From Trichobilharzia szidati (lineage: Eukaryota; Platyhelminthes; Trematoda; Strigeidida; Schistosomatidae), in the NCBI GenBank assembly GCA_944472155.2, contig OX235279.1:141828920-141892919 (forward strand): DNA of 64,000 nt. Direction: 5' to 3'. Shown piece by piece: positions 10,751-22,025 of the stretch; positions within the stretch are counted from its first letter, which is position 1, and each line of letters starts with the position of its first letter. The translations under genes were made by a program, and so were the position numbers. A model generated the notes under the pieces. It was not told where the DNA came from. It saw only the letters and a list, made by a program, of their open reading frames with translations, and did no database searches.

Positions 10751-13020
10751 GATAATATGACATTCATAGATCAGATTGGCAATAATATCTAAAGATTTAT
10801 TGTCATGATCGGGTTCAACAAATGATAATAAGGGTCCACACTGCTAACTGATTTTTAAATTAAGCTCTTAGTTCTGTCAGTTTATAATTTATTACAGTAT
10901 CTGACATTGCGTAACAATTTTATATTACAGCCGGAATATACGATTAAATAGTATGATCTTGATCATTAATCAATATTGATTCAAATAACTCAGTTGTAAT
11001 CTCTCTGTTAAGAGCATTGAATATTGTAGGTTTAAATCTCTGAGGAAATATTCTTTACCTTTGGAATGACGATAGATGAGACGGACGAGGTCAGATAGGT
11101 TTGGAACTTAATCTCAAGTTCCACTGCTTATAGCCTTCAGCAGTTCAGGTAACTGTTCAACAAATGTTTTATGACTTATTGTCTTTACCTATTGCTGATG
11201 TTAATTTTGCTTCTATTCATTTGTAATTCTATACATATGAATAATTTTACAATATACTTTATACTGTAAGAAATCAATAAAATATATATAGGTATATATA
11301 TCACAGTAAAACGGTATTATTTGGTGGGTGACATTTCCAGCACAATTTACTGTCCATTCGTAATCATATCCTCCATGGTTCTGAAACTTGATTTTCACAG
11401 TTCTGGTCCCTCTATTTCGTTTGTTATAGTGATAATAAAATTCTTGAGATGTCTGGAATATGTGTTGAATCACTTCTATTCTACATTTTCGCAGATACTT
11501 TAATAATCAAGGTTCCAGTTAATAATCTCTCCCTATTTCTTTATCGTGCTATATTGCTTCATCCTATTGTGTGATTCTATGCAATGCTATAGCTGAGGTG
11601 TCTTCTAGGTTTATCTTCATATTTGTCAGCACATTCAGTAAGTTATTTTGTCGAATGAGCTCCAGTTTAATCTGCGTTCTGCTATGAAATTTTATATAAA
11701 ATGTTTCATGAATTCCCGCTATATGTGTCAACACTACATATATCTTTGGTTTCCACCTTACTAATTTAGCCATAATTTTTTATTCAGTTGATATTTTTCG
11801 ACTTTGCAATCATTCACATACTTAAGGATTAGTTTAACTGACTCTCTTTAGTTGTCTAACTTCTGTCGTGGATTTTCTGTTGTACTTATACCATGTTTCC
11901 CTGTATCGCATTTCATTAAGCCTATTGTAACTACTATGAGACAGAACAACTAAAAATCAAACCATCCTTACATACGTGTGGGTCCACTGTGGACCACAGT
12001 GTACAGCTGCTTTCAAATTTACACATCAACACAGTAGGCTTTGATAAAATAAACAATGATAATAACAGTAACGACTATCTATCAAATAATATGCATGTAT
12101 AAGTGTATAGCCAGAGGAAGAACTTGTTGAAGAGAATACTCCTCGTTCATTGATGAGTGTTTCCATGATTCTTGGTCAGTATTCAGCTTAGTGTTCCTTC
12201 TCCGCCTCCCCGCCCCACAAATCACTTATAGAGATTAGCGAGATTTCCTATTAATTCAGTCAGTGATGTAGGCAGAATCCTACTGCTCAGATATGAGTAG
12301 AGTAGAGTAGAGTTCAAACTGTCATCGCTTCTTCGCCTTCTTCGTCTTCTTCTGGCTTCTGTGAAATGATTCTTAATTTTTGTGAGATCATTCTGGCTTT
12401 GAAATGTAAACAAATCTTCGCATGACTGTGGGACACTTCCTCCATGTAAATTTCTCCCCTTCATCTGATGATCGGATGATTCTGCTATTGGAGATGATGT
12501 ACAAATTCACTTATATGATTACAGTTCATATGATTTCGAATGTGAAGTCGTCTAGTAGTTAGTACTCATCCAGTGATTTTGTGAAGAAGAATTTACCTTA
12601 TAGATATCCACAAGTAGCTTACTATTTCACTAATATCAGCATACAAGTGTTACAGTGACTAACTTTTTACGTTAAATAAATTTTATTATTTACTAGTACT
12701 ACTACTGTGACGTGTGCTATGGACAAGATTTATAAGGAATATACAGATGTAGATTTAAAGGAATCGGTCAGAAATTGAAATCAACATTTTAAGTCAATGG
12801 CTGCAGAAATGAAAGTATTTATTCCTCAAATCTGGATCTAGTTTACGTTGACAGAGTGAAACAATCTCATTGGGCAAATTTCCGTTTCTTTAAGGGTGGG
12901 CCAATCCCCAACCATTCAGAACAATTTATCGTTAGATAACCTGGTCGATTTTTTATGCGGTTAAAAAAGTATAAGTATGATTTATTTTTCCTTAATAAAA
13001 AAATTCTGTAACCAATTTTC
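10751..13020. other. Unassigned DNA with an unrecognised minus-strand frame
   Basis: Minus-strand frames at 11,773-11,564 and 11,473-11,213 are open over most of 560 bases with a few stops, but I recognise no domain. A (GTAGA)4 repeat lies near 12,295. The rest is ordinary AT-rich sequence. Confidence 0.35.
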
Positions 13021-13021
13021 C

Positions 13022-13475
13022 TGTTTTCTGCCGTTACATTTGCTGTCAATGTCTTGGGAGAATGAAGATCCCAAAGCCTGCGACTTTCGAAGGAGGTCTC
13101 ATACGGAGCTTCTTGCGGTACATCGATGCTGTCATTGAGCTGGTGGGCATCGAGAATCCGATGGCGAAGACAATTGTGCTGGGGAGGCTGCTCAGAGATT
13201 GGGTCATGGTGGTGTACGACAGCGTGGAGCGAGCAGATGGTAAAGAGATCTGGAATATGTTGGTGGAACGATTGGTGACGGAGTTCGACGTCCCGATGAA
13301 CAGACAGCAAGTAGTGCAGTGGTTACGTGCCATGAATCTGGGACCTGCCGGAGACCAGCTGGTAGTGGCAGTGAAGTTTATAAGTCCACTTCGTCGCGAG
13401 CTTCTCACACTTGATAGGGGTCAGAGACTCAGTTGTTGAACCCCCAGTTTATCGGAAATGTAACAGCAGAAGACA
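13022..13475. repeat. Short imperfect inverted repeat around the Gag-like ORF
   Basis: TTTTCTGCCGTTACATTT at about 13,024-13,041 matches the complement of AAATGTAACAGCAGAAGACA at about 13,455-13,474, with about 19 of 22 positions agreeing over the wider stretch. It may be chance or an old duplicated coding phrase. Confidence 0.4.
13062..13439 (+). CDS. Gag-like capsid ORF of a Ty3/gypsy-type element, isolated
   Basis: This is an intact 125-codon ORF from ATG to TGA with GC content visibly above the surrounding AT-rich DNA. The protein opens PKPATFEGG and has AKTIVLGRLLRDW near the middle. It continues with EIWNMLVERLVTEFDVP and ends FISPLRRELLTLDRGQ. The layout (F.G opening, tryptophan-containing helices, L...F before the C-terminal helices) resembles retrotransposon capsid proteins of the Ty3/gypsy type. 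No nucleocapsid knuckle, protease or pol follows, and no LTRs were identified. It could be a truncated element or a retained gag-derived gene. The first ATG was taken as start; an in-frame extension is not supported. Confidence 0.55.
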   Translation: MKIPKPATFEGGLIRSFLRYIDAVIELVGIENPMAKTIVLGRLLRDWVMVVYDSVERADGKEIWNMLVERLVTEFDVPMNRQQVVQWLRAMNLGPAGDQLVVAVKFISPLRRELLTLDRGQRLSC

Positions 13476-14285
13476 AGAGTATATTTGGCAACGGAAGTAT
13501 TTTTTTTGCAACTCAATATACAGATGTAGGCAGAATACATCTACCACATATTAAAATCAAAATTTGCACATATCTTAGATATTGTGCGACTTTTGTCTTC
13601 CATAATGTGCTTTTCGTTCCCCTTTCACGTTTTCCGTGTTGTTTCACAAGCATAGTTTATTTCTTCTGTTCACCATTAAATCCATCTCTCCGCCATTCCA
13701 TATTCGTGCAGGTGATATACATATATATTACTTAAAAATCTTGTCAGTAGCACACACTACACTACTACTATTACTGGGACCACACCTATCGATGTGTGCC
13801 AGCGAACGTAATTCTAAGATCCCTGACTTCCTGTCGATTTACTTCTGCCATTTAACTACAAAATAGAAGTGCACCTCAATATACACTAGTGAGATTAGCT
13901 AAGTGATTACATTTCATACATGATCAATAAATATTAGAGAACACAATTAGGATAATGTAATTACATAGGTTATCATCTGTGGATCTGTCTTCTTACTACA
14001 ACTATTATTGTTAATATTAGCAGATATGCTATGGACTAAAAATGTACTTTCACTTTGATACTGTTCTTATTTGGTGTACGAGCATAATCTGGGCACTGTG
14101 GTAGATAGAATGCAATTCCATGCTAGATAAGTTTACCTGACGTAACACATAGTTATGATAAAGTATTGATAAGCGGAAAGCGTTTCGAGCACAATTCATT
14201 GCTCGAAATCATATAAATTTTTTCACATCACTTCCTAACTTACCTTATGGTGTCATATGTCCTCGCGTTTTAAATGCTATTTACC
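13476..14285. other. No recognisable gene
   Basis: AT-rich DNA. Open frames at 13,433-13,866 overlap each other in different phases and show no family motif. Confidence 0.45.
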
Positions 14286-14289
14286 ATAT

Positions 14290-14640
14290 GTATTCGGCAT
14301 CATTGTTGGGCCATTTTTATTAGTGTATTGATAAACAAAGATTTTGGGATTTATCACTCTCTGCGTTTCTCCAACTAATGATATTACCTAAAGATACTTT
14401 AGACCTGTCCCAGCTTATTTTGTGACTGTATGCAAATGCATGCACAGTATTCGACTAAATTTTTCCAATATTACTGGACCTAATGGAGTCAGTCATTCCA
14501 GATTTGGCTAAGTTCCTTTTAATTGACAACCTAAATCACCTCAATCTATTGGTATGATCCGTACGATTAATCTTGCATTCATTACATGGTATTGGGTAAA
14601 TTACGTTGTTTTGTTTAATTGAGTCTGTTAGATCTAGCTA
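14290..14640 (-). pseudogene. Penelope-like GIY-YIG fragment, decayed
   Basis: On the minus strand, TDSIKQNNVIYPIPCNECK (about 14,630-14,560) is the conserved approach to the GIY-YIG nuclease of Penelope-like elements. It is followed by an R-rich segment and a SHKISWDRSKVSL-like string. The same order, TDSIK then HKILWDRVNVSK, occurs at 49.0-49.25 kb, confirming one family. Several stops and frame changes make it nonfunctional. Confidence 0.65.
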
Positions 14641-14689
14641 TTTATACTACATTTTTTTGTATTATATCAAATTATCATAATATCATTAT

Positions 14690-14915
14690 TATTTCTTTCA
14701 CGTTCCCAGTGGAACATAGGGATCTAAGCTAGAGGCTTGAAGTTTCTGTTGCAGCGTTTACTTTTTACAGGATGGGGTTGCTAGCCTCATGCCCAACCTT
14801 TCCTCTTTACCAGCTTTATTACTGGCTTAGCGAGGTAAAGGGTTGCGTCGACCAGGGATCGAACCCCGGACCATGCGCATGGTCGGCGGGCGTCCTAACC
14901 CCCGTGCTCGTATTT
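14690..14915 (-). mobile_element. tRNA-headed SINE with RTE-like tail (family 2)
   Basis: Reading the minus strand, the head has GGTTAGGACGCCCGCCGACC and the B box GGGGTTCGATCCC. The body has TTGGGCATGAGGCTAGCAAC and CCATCCTGTAAAA, and the tail has CCCTATGTTCCACTGGGAAC followed by an ATAAT-rich end. The same order occurs at 45.86-46.08 kb. The A-box phrase resembles tRNA-Glu or tRNA-Asp. The terminal ~30 bases match the 3' end of the SR2-like RTE copies, suggesting mobilisation by RTE enzymes. Confidence 0.75.
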
Positions 14916-15900
14916 ATTATGTAGTGTTCTATAGTGGTAGTAACCACTGGCATTGTTATATAGAAGAGGAGGTCATCGAAAAGGTGATTGTGTGACCTGT
15001 GGCGCAGTTCAGAGAATACTGTCAACGTTTTCTTGACTGGGTAAATCAATACTAAAATACCAGTTTTCTATTTTTACTTGTCGAAAATCAAATGTTATGA
15101 AGATGTGAACACTAATATTGGTAGCAGTAGTGTTTGTTGCAAAAATCTATAGAAGAAGACTGGTAAGGACAGACATAATGTCCAGTATTTACCAGCTATT
15201 GTGTATTAGGAATTCTGTGTTCTCTATTTTCTATCGCTTATTTGATGCGTATCGGAATTGTAATCCTGAGAGCTGTGTTCTTTTCTGTAATAACTATTCA
15301 CTTAAATATACACTTTCATTGCTTTTCTGGAACACACCAGTTCGAACACTACAAATATCTAGTGATTTAAGTAGCATACATTGCCAACAGTAATGTTAGT
15401 AGTAATAGGAACATTATTAAGTGTAATAACACAACACAGTAGTAGTAGTATCATGGCTGTTAGTTTTTCAATTATTCTTACAGACGACACTTACAGAAAA
15501 AGCGTAGAATTAGTAGAATAGGTGATAGAAAAAAAGGAAGGGGAGGGAGAGAGATAGAGAGGGAATCAATTAGTTATTATGATGATAAGAGCAACAATAA
15601 TAACAAGATAACAATAATGATAATAGTAATCATAAAAAAAAATAAAAGCAATTAATGTCGAATATAATTTTATTTTTGCTTGACTTTCACATCTAGGATT
15701 TCTTTGCTTATTTCTAGAAAAATACAATTTGTCTTCCATTAATAACTCGCATCATTTAGTATAGTATTATCACTTCTTTTATCAATGTTATTATTACTAT
15801 TACTTTTACGAGCTTTATTGCTTACTATGAAGAATCATTAAGCTCTTACTCGTCAGTTATTTAGTATTAATTGCGATTTTGTTCTCAAACTACAAGTTGC
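14916..15900. other. No recognisable gene
   Basis: AT-rich DNA with AAT and AGT trinucleotide clusters near 15,430 and 15,590-15,650. No transposon or gene motif was recognised. Confidence 0.45.
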
Positions 15901-15901
15901 T

Positions 15902-15941
<40 letters not shown>

Positions 15942-15942
15942 C
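15901..15942. repeat. (TA)n microsatellite
   Basis: About 20 TA units with one C interruption. Confidence 0.9.
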
Positions 15943-16393
15943 GCATGTGAGTGTAGTTCACCTACCATTCATTCCCTCCTCCCCTTCTTCATGTTGATTC
16001 GTGTTGTTGTTTTTTTTATCATGAAGAAGTGATTTGAAGTCGACTTCAGTCGAGTATGACATATCTTACAAAAACATAAAGTAGAAGTTACTTGTTTTTA
16101 GGCAGCACTAATAATAATAATAATGCTAACAGTGATACTGGTAACTGCAGAAGACATACAGACACGTGGACAACAGTATACCATCATGTACACATGTACA
16201 TAAATTCTGAAATATATATAGCCTAAGTTTCCACTTTTCCCCTTGTACTTACTTCACTTTAACTCTCTTTGAACAATGTCTCCGATTAATTCTAACAATA
16301 TATAATGATGTCTGCATAGATGTATATGCATTTTTTTCCCAGATTCAGCTTTCTCCTCATTTGTTATCATTTTCTACAGAAATATGTTTTCTC

Positions 16394-16419
16394 GTTATTA
16401 TTATTATTATTATTATTAT
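16394..16419. repeat. (TTA)n microsatellite
   Basis: About nine uninterrupted TTA units. Confidence 0.85.
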
Positions 16420-16569
16420 CATTTCTGGTAGGAGGAAAACAAAACAGAACAAGATTGCTTTCTGTCCATGTTATTCTTGTTATTGTTGTCGTCTTATATG
16501 TATATGTATATGTATGTATCTCCCTCCCCTCCTCCCTCTACATTCTCATTATCACACACTCCCGCATTA

Positions 16570-16613
16570 CCTTCATTCATTCATTCATTCACCCATTCAC
16601 TCACTCACTCACT
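16570..16613. repeat. (CATT)n/(CACT)n tetranucleotide repeat
   Basis: A run of ATTC units that changes to ACTC units. It explains the repetitive open frames seen here. Confidence 0.85.
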
Positions 16614-16889
16614 TAGTCTCTCTTTCTGTGATTTTATCCCCCATTTATGTAGTTAGTATTCAGCTAGTTGATAATGACGACTGAGAATTTTCGAATAATA
16701 ATAATAATAACGAATATCATTACTATCATTATCATGTTATTACTAATACTAATACTACTGATATTACTCGTATAAACGTGAGTACTACTCACAATAATAA
16801 CATTAACAATACCATCTGAGAACACTAATGATAATCTAACTGACTATAAAATAACAAACTGAACTAATGGAATTCATGTCGCCTATTAA

Positions 16890-16997
16890 AACGAGGAGGA
16901 CGAGGAGGAGAAGAAGAAGAAGGAGAAGAAGAAGAAAAGAAGAAAAAAAGAAAGGAAAGGAAAAGGAGGAGGATGGAGAAGGAAAAGGGGAAAGATG
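16890..16997 (+). repeat. Polypurine (GA/GGA/GAA) tract
   Basis: From about 16,902 to 16,994 the plus strand is almost pure purine (AGG, AAG and AAA units) with a single T. Strand asymmetry of this length can favour triplex structures. The complementary polypyrimidine strand yields a spurious Phe/Ser-rich frame. Confidence 0.9.
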
Positions 16998-16999
16998 AT

Positions 17000-18000
17000 A
17001 TAGATATTAATGCTTAAATGGATATCAATTCCCCTGTTCTTCTCCTCTACAATCTGTCTCTGCCTCACCATCCCTTACTCGTATTATCTGTTTTAAAAAG
17101 CAAATGCTAATAGAATGTGAGTGAGGTGAATGTAATCTAAAATGGTTGTTCTGTGTGTTTTTTTTAGAAGGAGAGAAAGATTGGACTGTGAATAAAATGT
17201 ATGCTATTATTAATATTATTATTACTACTACTACTTATTATTATTATTCGATCATAACGAAAAAAGTAAATGAATTCAACAAGGCATACTTATATTTACT
17301 TTATAGTAGTATGAATAAGGTAAGATGTAGGGATGATAGGAAGGACACACGTACGTATACATCATTCGACAAGTAGACACATCTCATCATCTTGATCACT
17401 GCTACGACCATCACTACTGTCACTGGTGTCATTCCTATGAATGGATTACTTGACAGAATACCTGTCCCATACTTCTCTTCTTTCTCTAAACTATATAAAT
17501 GCGAATATAAGTAAATTAAAGAAAGCAGTTATTTCCTACCTATTTATATATGATTATCACTGAATATGACAAGTCAAATGCATTATTGTGTTCTTTTCGA
17601 ACAGGTATTCTATAGGCTTTACTTTTCTTCCTCAGCTTCTCCACCTGCCTTCTAGGTTAATCATCATTATTATTAGTAGTAGTATTTGAGTTGGCAGTAT
17701 AATCTGCACTACTATCACCATCAAAGTCCTGTAAATATATGTTCTCTCTTCCATGAGTCAGCACACTACTAGCAATTAGATTAATAGTAATAGTAGTAGT
17801 AGTAATATTTTTTAATATGTATAAATCTTTACTTAAGAATTAATATTCCGCAGATAGTATTGTCTTGTTCTACTAATCTTTCCACCTTCGACATAGGAGA
17901 CAAATTGACAAAAGACTCGAGTTTTGTCATTGCGAAAAGCTAACAAACAACTGAGCACAGCGGGAAAAGGTTCTTTTTTTTAAAAATATCCTTCATTTTC
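17000..18000. other. Trinucleotide-rich DNA without a gene
   Basis: ATT/ACT clusters occur near 17,198-17,245 and TAG clusters near 17,790. No gene or element motif was recognised. Confidence 0.45.
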
Positions 18001-18018
18001 CACAGAAAATATGTTGTA

Positions 18019-18128
18019 GGGGGGGGGGGAGGATGAAGTTTAGGGTGTAAAATTGAGAAAACCAGGAACAACAACTACAACAACCAAATGACAGATTAAG
18101 TACATTGTCAGGTGTGGCGGGGGGGGGG
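18019..18128. repeat. Two G-homopolymer runs
   Basis: Runs of about nine to ten G occur near 18,019-18,027 and 18,119-18,128, 100 bases apart on the same strand. They are prone to sequencing error. Confidence 0.75.
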
Positions 18129-18129
18129 A

Positions 18130-19330
18130 GGCGATCATCAAAAGTACTCACAGACAGGGAATTTTAGAATTTGTTAGTGTAGTGTTTCACCCTGTTTATT
18201 CTTCTAAACTTCTAAAAAAAATACACACATTTCATGCTTCTCTTAGTTAATCAGAATAAAAATTTGACAATTTATTGCAATTTACATTATATATGTATAA
18301 AAATATCCACCACTAAAATAGCAAAGAAAAACACTTCCCTATCTTGTGTGTCTCTCTGTTTAAACTCTCCTTTTTACTGTTAAAAAGATGTAAGAGTATA
18401 AACAACCGCCCTATCAACTTGTCTATTCTTTGGTTTGTTGGCTTGTTTCCCACATTACATTAACAGCAGTTGGTTAGGTGTATTTTGCCACTAAACACTT
18501 TTGTTACCATTGCTTTTATTGTTATTGTTATTTTTGTTTGCAAGTACACTCACTACTGTTGAATACACTTTTATTTACTCACCAACTTTTTTTAATGCTG
18601 TCAAATTATAAGCTAGACAAAATCATAAGAGAGTAAAATTATGGTGATTGTATATTATTATTATTATTATTATGAGAATGGTGATGAGGTTTACGATGAA
18701 GAGAAGGAGGAGGAGGTGGTGGAGGAGGAGAACGACGACAACTCTCTTCTCGCTGATGATTTTGATCATGATAACACTGGTGACGATGACAAAAATTACT
18801 ATAAGAGTAGAGTAGACACGTGCACACCAGGTAGAAGATTTTTAACAAGTTTTGTATAACAAATAATAAGATGTTCTGGTCTCTTTAGGCTCAGCTGTAA
18901 TCCTGTGTGTTGTGTGTCTGTTTGTGAAACAGTGTTAGCGTGTATGGCATATCTGCTAGACGAAATGACTGAAGAGTTGAGAATAAACGAAGTAAAGAAT
19001 GAATATGAAGAGTTGCGGTCTGCAAAATATCTGGTTTACAGAGAGAGAGAAAAATACAACCCAGAATGATGATATGTCAAAATCATTATAGATTTGCTTA
19101 ACAAAATATTAGACATTCAGACTTACGTATATTATATGTACATACCTATCCTCAGAATAAATTGTATTTTATTTTTACGAAACTAAATATCAGTTGTATT
19201 TTCACTTATTTGTTTGTAGGAATTTAAAAATTTAGTACAGTCTAGATAGTCAATTGTTCAAACATTAAATTCATATTTCATTGTCTGTAAAAGGCCAAAA
19301 AAGTAGTGGATAGACAAATAAATAGATTAA
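18130..19330. other. Simple-repeat-rich DNA without a gene
   Basis: A (TTA)n run at about 18,654-18,674 is followed by a GAGGAG-rich stretch to about 18,732. Both produce mirror-image low-complexity frames on the two strands. Nothing else is recognised. Confidence 0.45.
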
Positions 19331-19334
19331 AAGT

Positions 19335-19725
19335 ATGTTCTGAGTTAGGCCACGAAATGACATCAGTTAGAGAACTATTAAAAACCAAGGAGTACAGGTG
19401 GTGGTGGTTTCTGTCTTGTTCGCGACTCTTCAATAGCACGCACCTATGACTTCTCCTGGGAGGGAACCCAGAACCTTTAGACCACGCGGCGAGGTCAGTG
19501 AACATTGGTAAAAGTTAGAATTAATAGACTACTGGATCCTAGCTCAACTCAGTGGCTTGGCGGTTACATGCTTGTTTCGTAGTCTAAATATCCTTGGTTT
19601 GACAGTGAGTGGGATCAAAAGTGAGTACTGTTGGAGAGTCCTAAATTAGGATGACACAGCTAGCTGTTCAAAACTAATTGGTTTTCAGTGGTTCTCCTAC
19701 TGATATAAGTTAGTGGGTGATCTTC
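19335..19725. repeat. Inverted pair of tRNA-like SINEs
   Basis: The minus-strand copy spans about 19,335-19,515, with GACATCAGTTAGAGAAC at its outer end and a B-box complement near GAACCCAGAACC. The plus-strand copy spans about 19,520-19,725, with CTCAGTGGCTTGGCGG, a GAGAGTCCTAAATTAGGATG ribozyme-like string and TCTCCTACTGATATAAG. The two heads are almost adjacent, so the pair is head-to-head. Confidence 0.65.
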
Positions 19726-20234
19726 CTGGGAATCAGTGTAGTCCCCTGAAATGTAAATTATATTTGGTTTCAGTTATCGATTTGATAGCGGGTTATTTCA
19801 GTGCATTTTTATACTGCATAACGGAATTGATTATCATGTGTGAAAATTGTTTGGTTCTGTCTCTTTTAGAAGATAAGTTTAAAACTAAATTCCCTTTTTT
19901 CTGACTTTAATAGATTGAAATTCTGGTTCTCTGGTAGCATTTCAGCTTCTAGTACGCACGTTCCGAGGTGATTATGATTTTGTTTAATTGGTAGTGTCTA
20001 GCAAAAGAATGTAGGATTAGCGTTTCGTCCCATCCGAAACTCGTTAACCTGGTATATTTCCATTCATGTTACTGAGAATACTGACACTCAGTGGGGCGCT
20101 AATATATACAGCTGACAAACCCTGAATAGGATGCAAGGCGCCTCCTAGACTCCAGTACTAGCCACCACCACTTAATTAATATTTTCACATGATAAAATAG
20201 ATACCATTATGAACCAATAATAAATGTCAGACTT

Positions 20235-20835
20235 ATTCACAAACTGACATCAGTTGCAAAGATCACTGAAAGCCGGGAAACACTAGAAGGCTGTTTCGTG
20301 ATACATCGGGACTGCTCAGTAGTGCACGCCCACAAACCCACCAGGGATAGAATCAAGGACCTTTAGATTATGAGATCGAGTTCATTCACCATTCGGCCTC
20401 TTGGGTTGGAATTCAGTGACTTGTGAGCTTTAAATATGTCATTTCGTGATACAGAGCTATCCTCATCATCATCCACCCACAATCTGAGTACCAGTCGCCA
20501 GCTCACTGATGGGTAATGGATGGATACCCCGAAGCTGTCGTGACGTTCGGAGTCCACCGTGTCAAGGTGAAGTGAATGCTCATCACGAAGGCACTGGTGA
20601 GGGTGACGCTATATCACTAACTGACGAAGTTAGAATTCAAGGGTCACCGAATCCCAGCCCAAGTGGTTGAATGGTCAGAGAGTTGGTCTCATAACCTGAA
20701 GTCCCCGGGTTAGATCTCTGGTGGGATTATGGGTGCGCTTTTCTGAAGAGTCCCAAAGAAGGACGAAACAGTTATCCAGTGCCCACTGGTTTTCAATGAT
20801 CTCTTCAGCTGATGTTGGTTCATGAAGAACTCCAA
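20235..20835. repeat. Inverted pair of tRNA-like SINEs, centre about 20,530
   Basis: The minus copy (20,235-20,420) begins CTGACATCAGTTGCAAAG. The plus copy (20,630-20,835) has CAAGTGGTTGAATGGTCAGA, the B-box-like CCCCGGGTTAGATCTC, and the string CTGAAGAGTCCC..GGACGAAAC at 20,742-20,768. That string fits the hammerhead core words CTGANGA and GAAA with a GTCC/GGAC stem II, although clear stems I and III are not visible. The spacer (20,420-20,630) has no recognised content. Confidence 0.7.
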
Positions 20836-21330
20836 CAAATGAAATTAATCCAAATCCCTACAAATCCCATAATCTGAGGAACCAATTACAGTTACAGAAA
20901 TACCTAATTAAAACTCGCTTTAGTGCAGACTCATAGAAGATAGAAATTATGAGACAATGACGATTAAACCATTAATTGGATGAATGATTATCACCTTGCG
21001 GGATAAACTAACGGTTGCAGGTTCCATTCTTTGTGTAGTCGTTAATATGTTGTTGAACAGTACACAACTGGAAACTTTGTTTTGTAATTCTTTATATCTG
21101 CAATTAAAAGTGTTCTCTGGGCTGGTTGGTTTAGTTGCGAAGCTTTCTTTATATCTAACAATTTTCTGAAGCGTTGGAAGTCCATAAGGGTAAACCTGAA
21201 CTTTGTGTTCCAAACTGTTTTATTCAACCTGTCTTACTACCGTGGTCTTAATGTTGATCCTATTTTCCCGAATTATTATATTACTAATCTCTACGTAGAC
21301 CCTTTTTAAATTCGATATTACCATCCTCTG

Positions 21331-21497
21331 TTTGATTGCATGGAGGATTTCTTCATGAGCTGACATCAGTTAGAGAACCACTGGAAAACCTGATGAAGAG
21401 TCCCAAACTAGGACGAAACAGCTGTCCAGTACTCCCAGGTTTTCCAGTGGTTCTCTAACGGATGTCAGCTCTTGATGAAATCCTGCATGCAATCAAA
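21331..21497. repeat. Long perfect-looking hairpin with a ribozyme-like loop
   Basis: Arms 21,331-21,391 and 21,437-21,497 are complementary with about four mismatches (coordinate sum 42,828). The 45-base loop contains GAAGAGTCCCAAACTAGGAC then GAAACAGCTG, the hammerhead-like segment of the local SINE family. The arms are the SINE terminal sequence (CTGACATCAGTTAGAGAACC) plus flank, so two SINE ends have been fused head-on. Confidence 0.85.
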
Positions 21498-21799
21498 CAA
21501 AATCCCTACAAAACCAATACTTGAAGACCCTCTGTTTGTTTGTTTCCTAGCAATTATTCTCAGATGATTATTTATCACTTAACTAAATTGTCATCAGCCC
21601 CTTCAATTACTTAAGATTATCTATACATTATTATTTCTTATACATTTTGACCTATTTTATTGCTAACTGACAATAACCGCTGAACTCTACTGTCAGTTAC
21701 CATTGTACAAACAAACCACCCCAGATAAGTGCACAGAACTTATGTATTCATAATTTTTTGTTTTCTAGGTTATTTGAAGAATTCTTTCCTTCAAAAAAC

Positions 21800-22025
21800 T
21801 CTTATTTTCGCTTCACTTACAGTTACGTAAAAGATTCATACAAATTCCGTCGAGTTCTTTGTCAACGATATTCTGAGAGCAGATTTTCAGAACTTCAGAA
21901 AATGGAGAAGAAATAAGGCTTCTCTTCCTACCTAAAGGTACCCTAATGTTGATGCATGTGTACTGTCCTGTAGAAGTTGGTTTTCGGTAGACCAACTTTT
22001 GCAGTGAGCCGTCTTCATGGCTAGC
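21800..22025 (-). pseudogene. Penelope-like reverse transcriptase thumb fragment
   Basis: The minus-strand frame 21,995-21,813 begins VYRKPTSTGQYTCIN and continues with SENLLS/KICSQNIVDKEL-like text. VYRKPT.TG.Y followed by an (I)CS....D.EL block is the characteristic stretch after the catalytic core in Penelope-like polymerases. The palm motifs upstream are missing. A neighbouring open frame at 22,199-22,435 was not assignable. Confidence 0.65.

Noticed and set aside
13046..13408. Minus-strand ORFs opposite the Gag-like ORF
   Set aside because: The plus-strand frame has capsid-like structure; the minus-strand frames are Ser/Thr-rich shadows.
16320..16684. Several plus-strand ORFs rich in Ile, Ser, His and Tyr
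   Set aside because: They arise from TTA and CATT microsatellites and shift frame with the repeats.
18639..18859. Mirror-image ORFs on both strands (acidic and Pro/His-rich)
   Set aside because: They are products of TTA and GAGGAG repeats, not a conserved protein.
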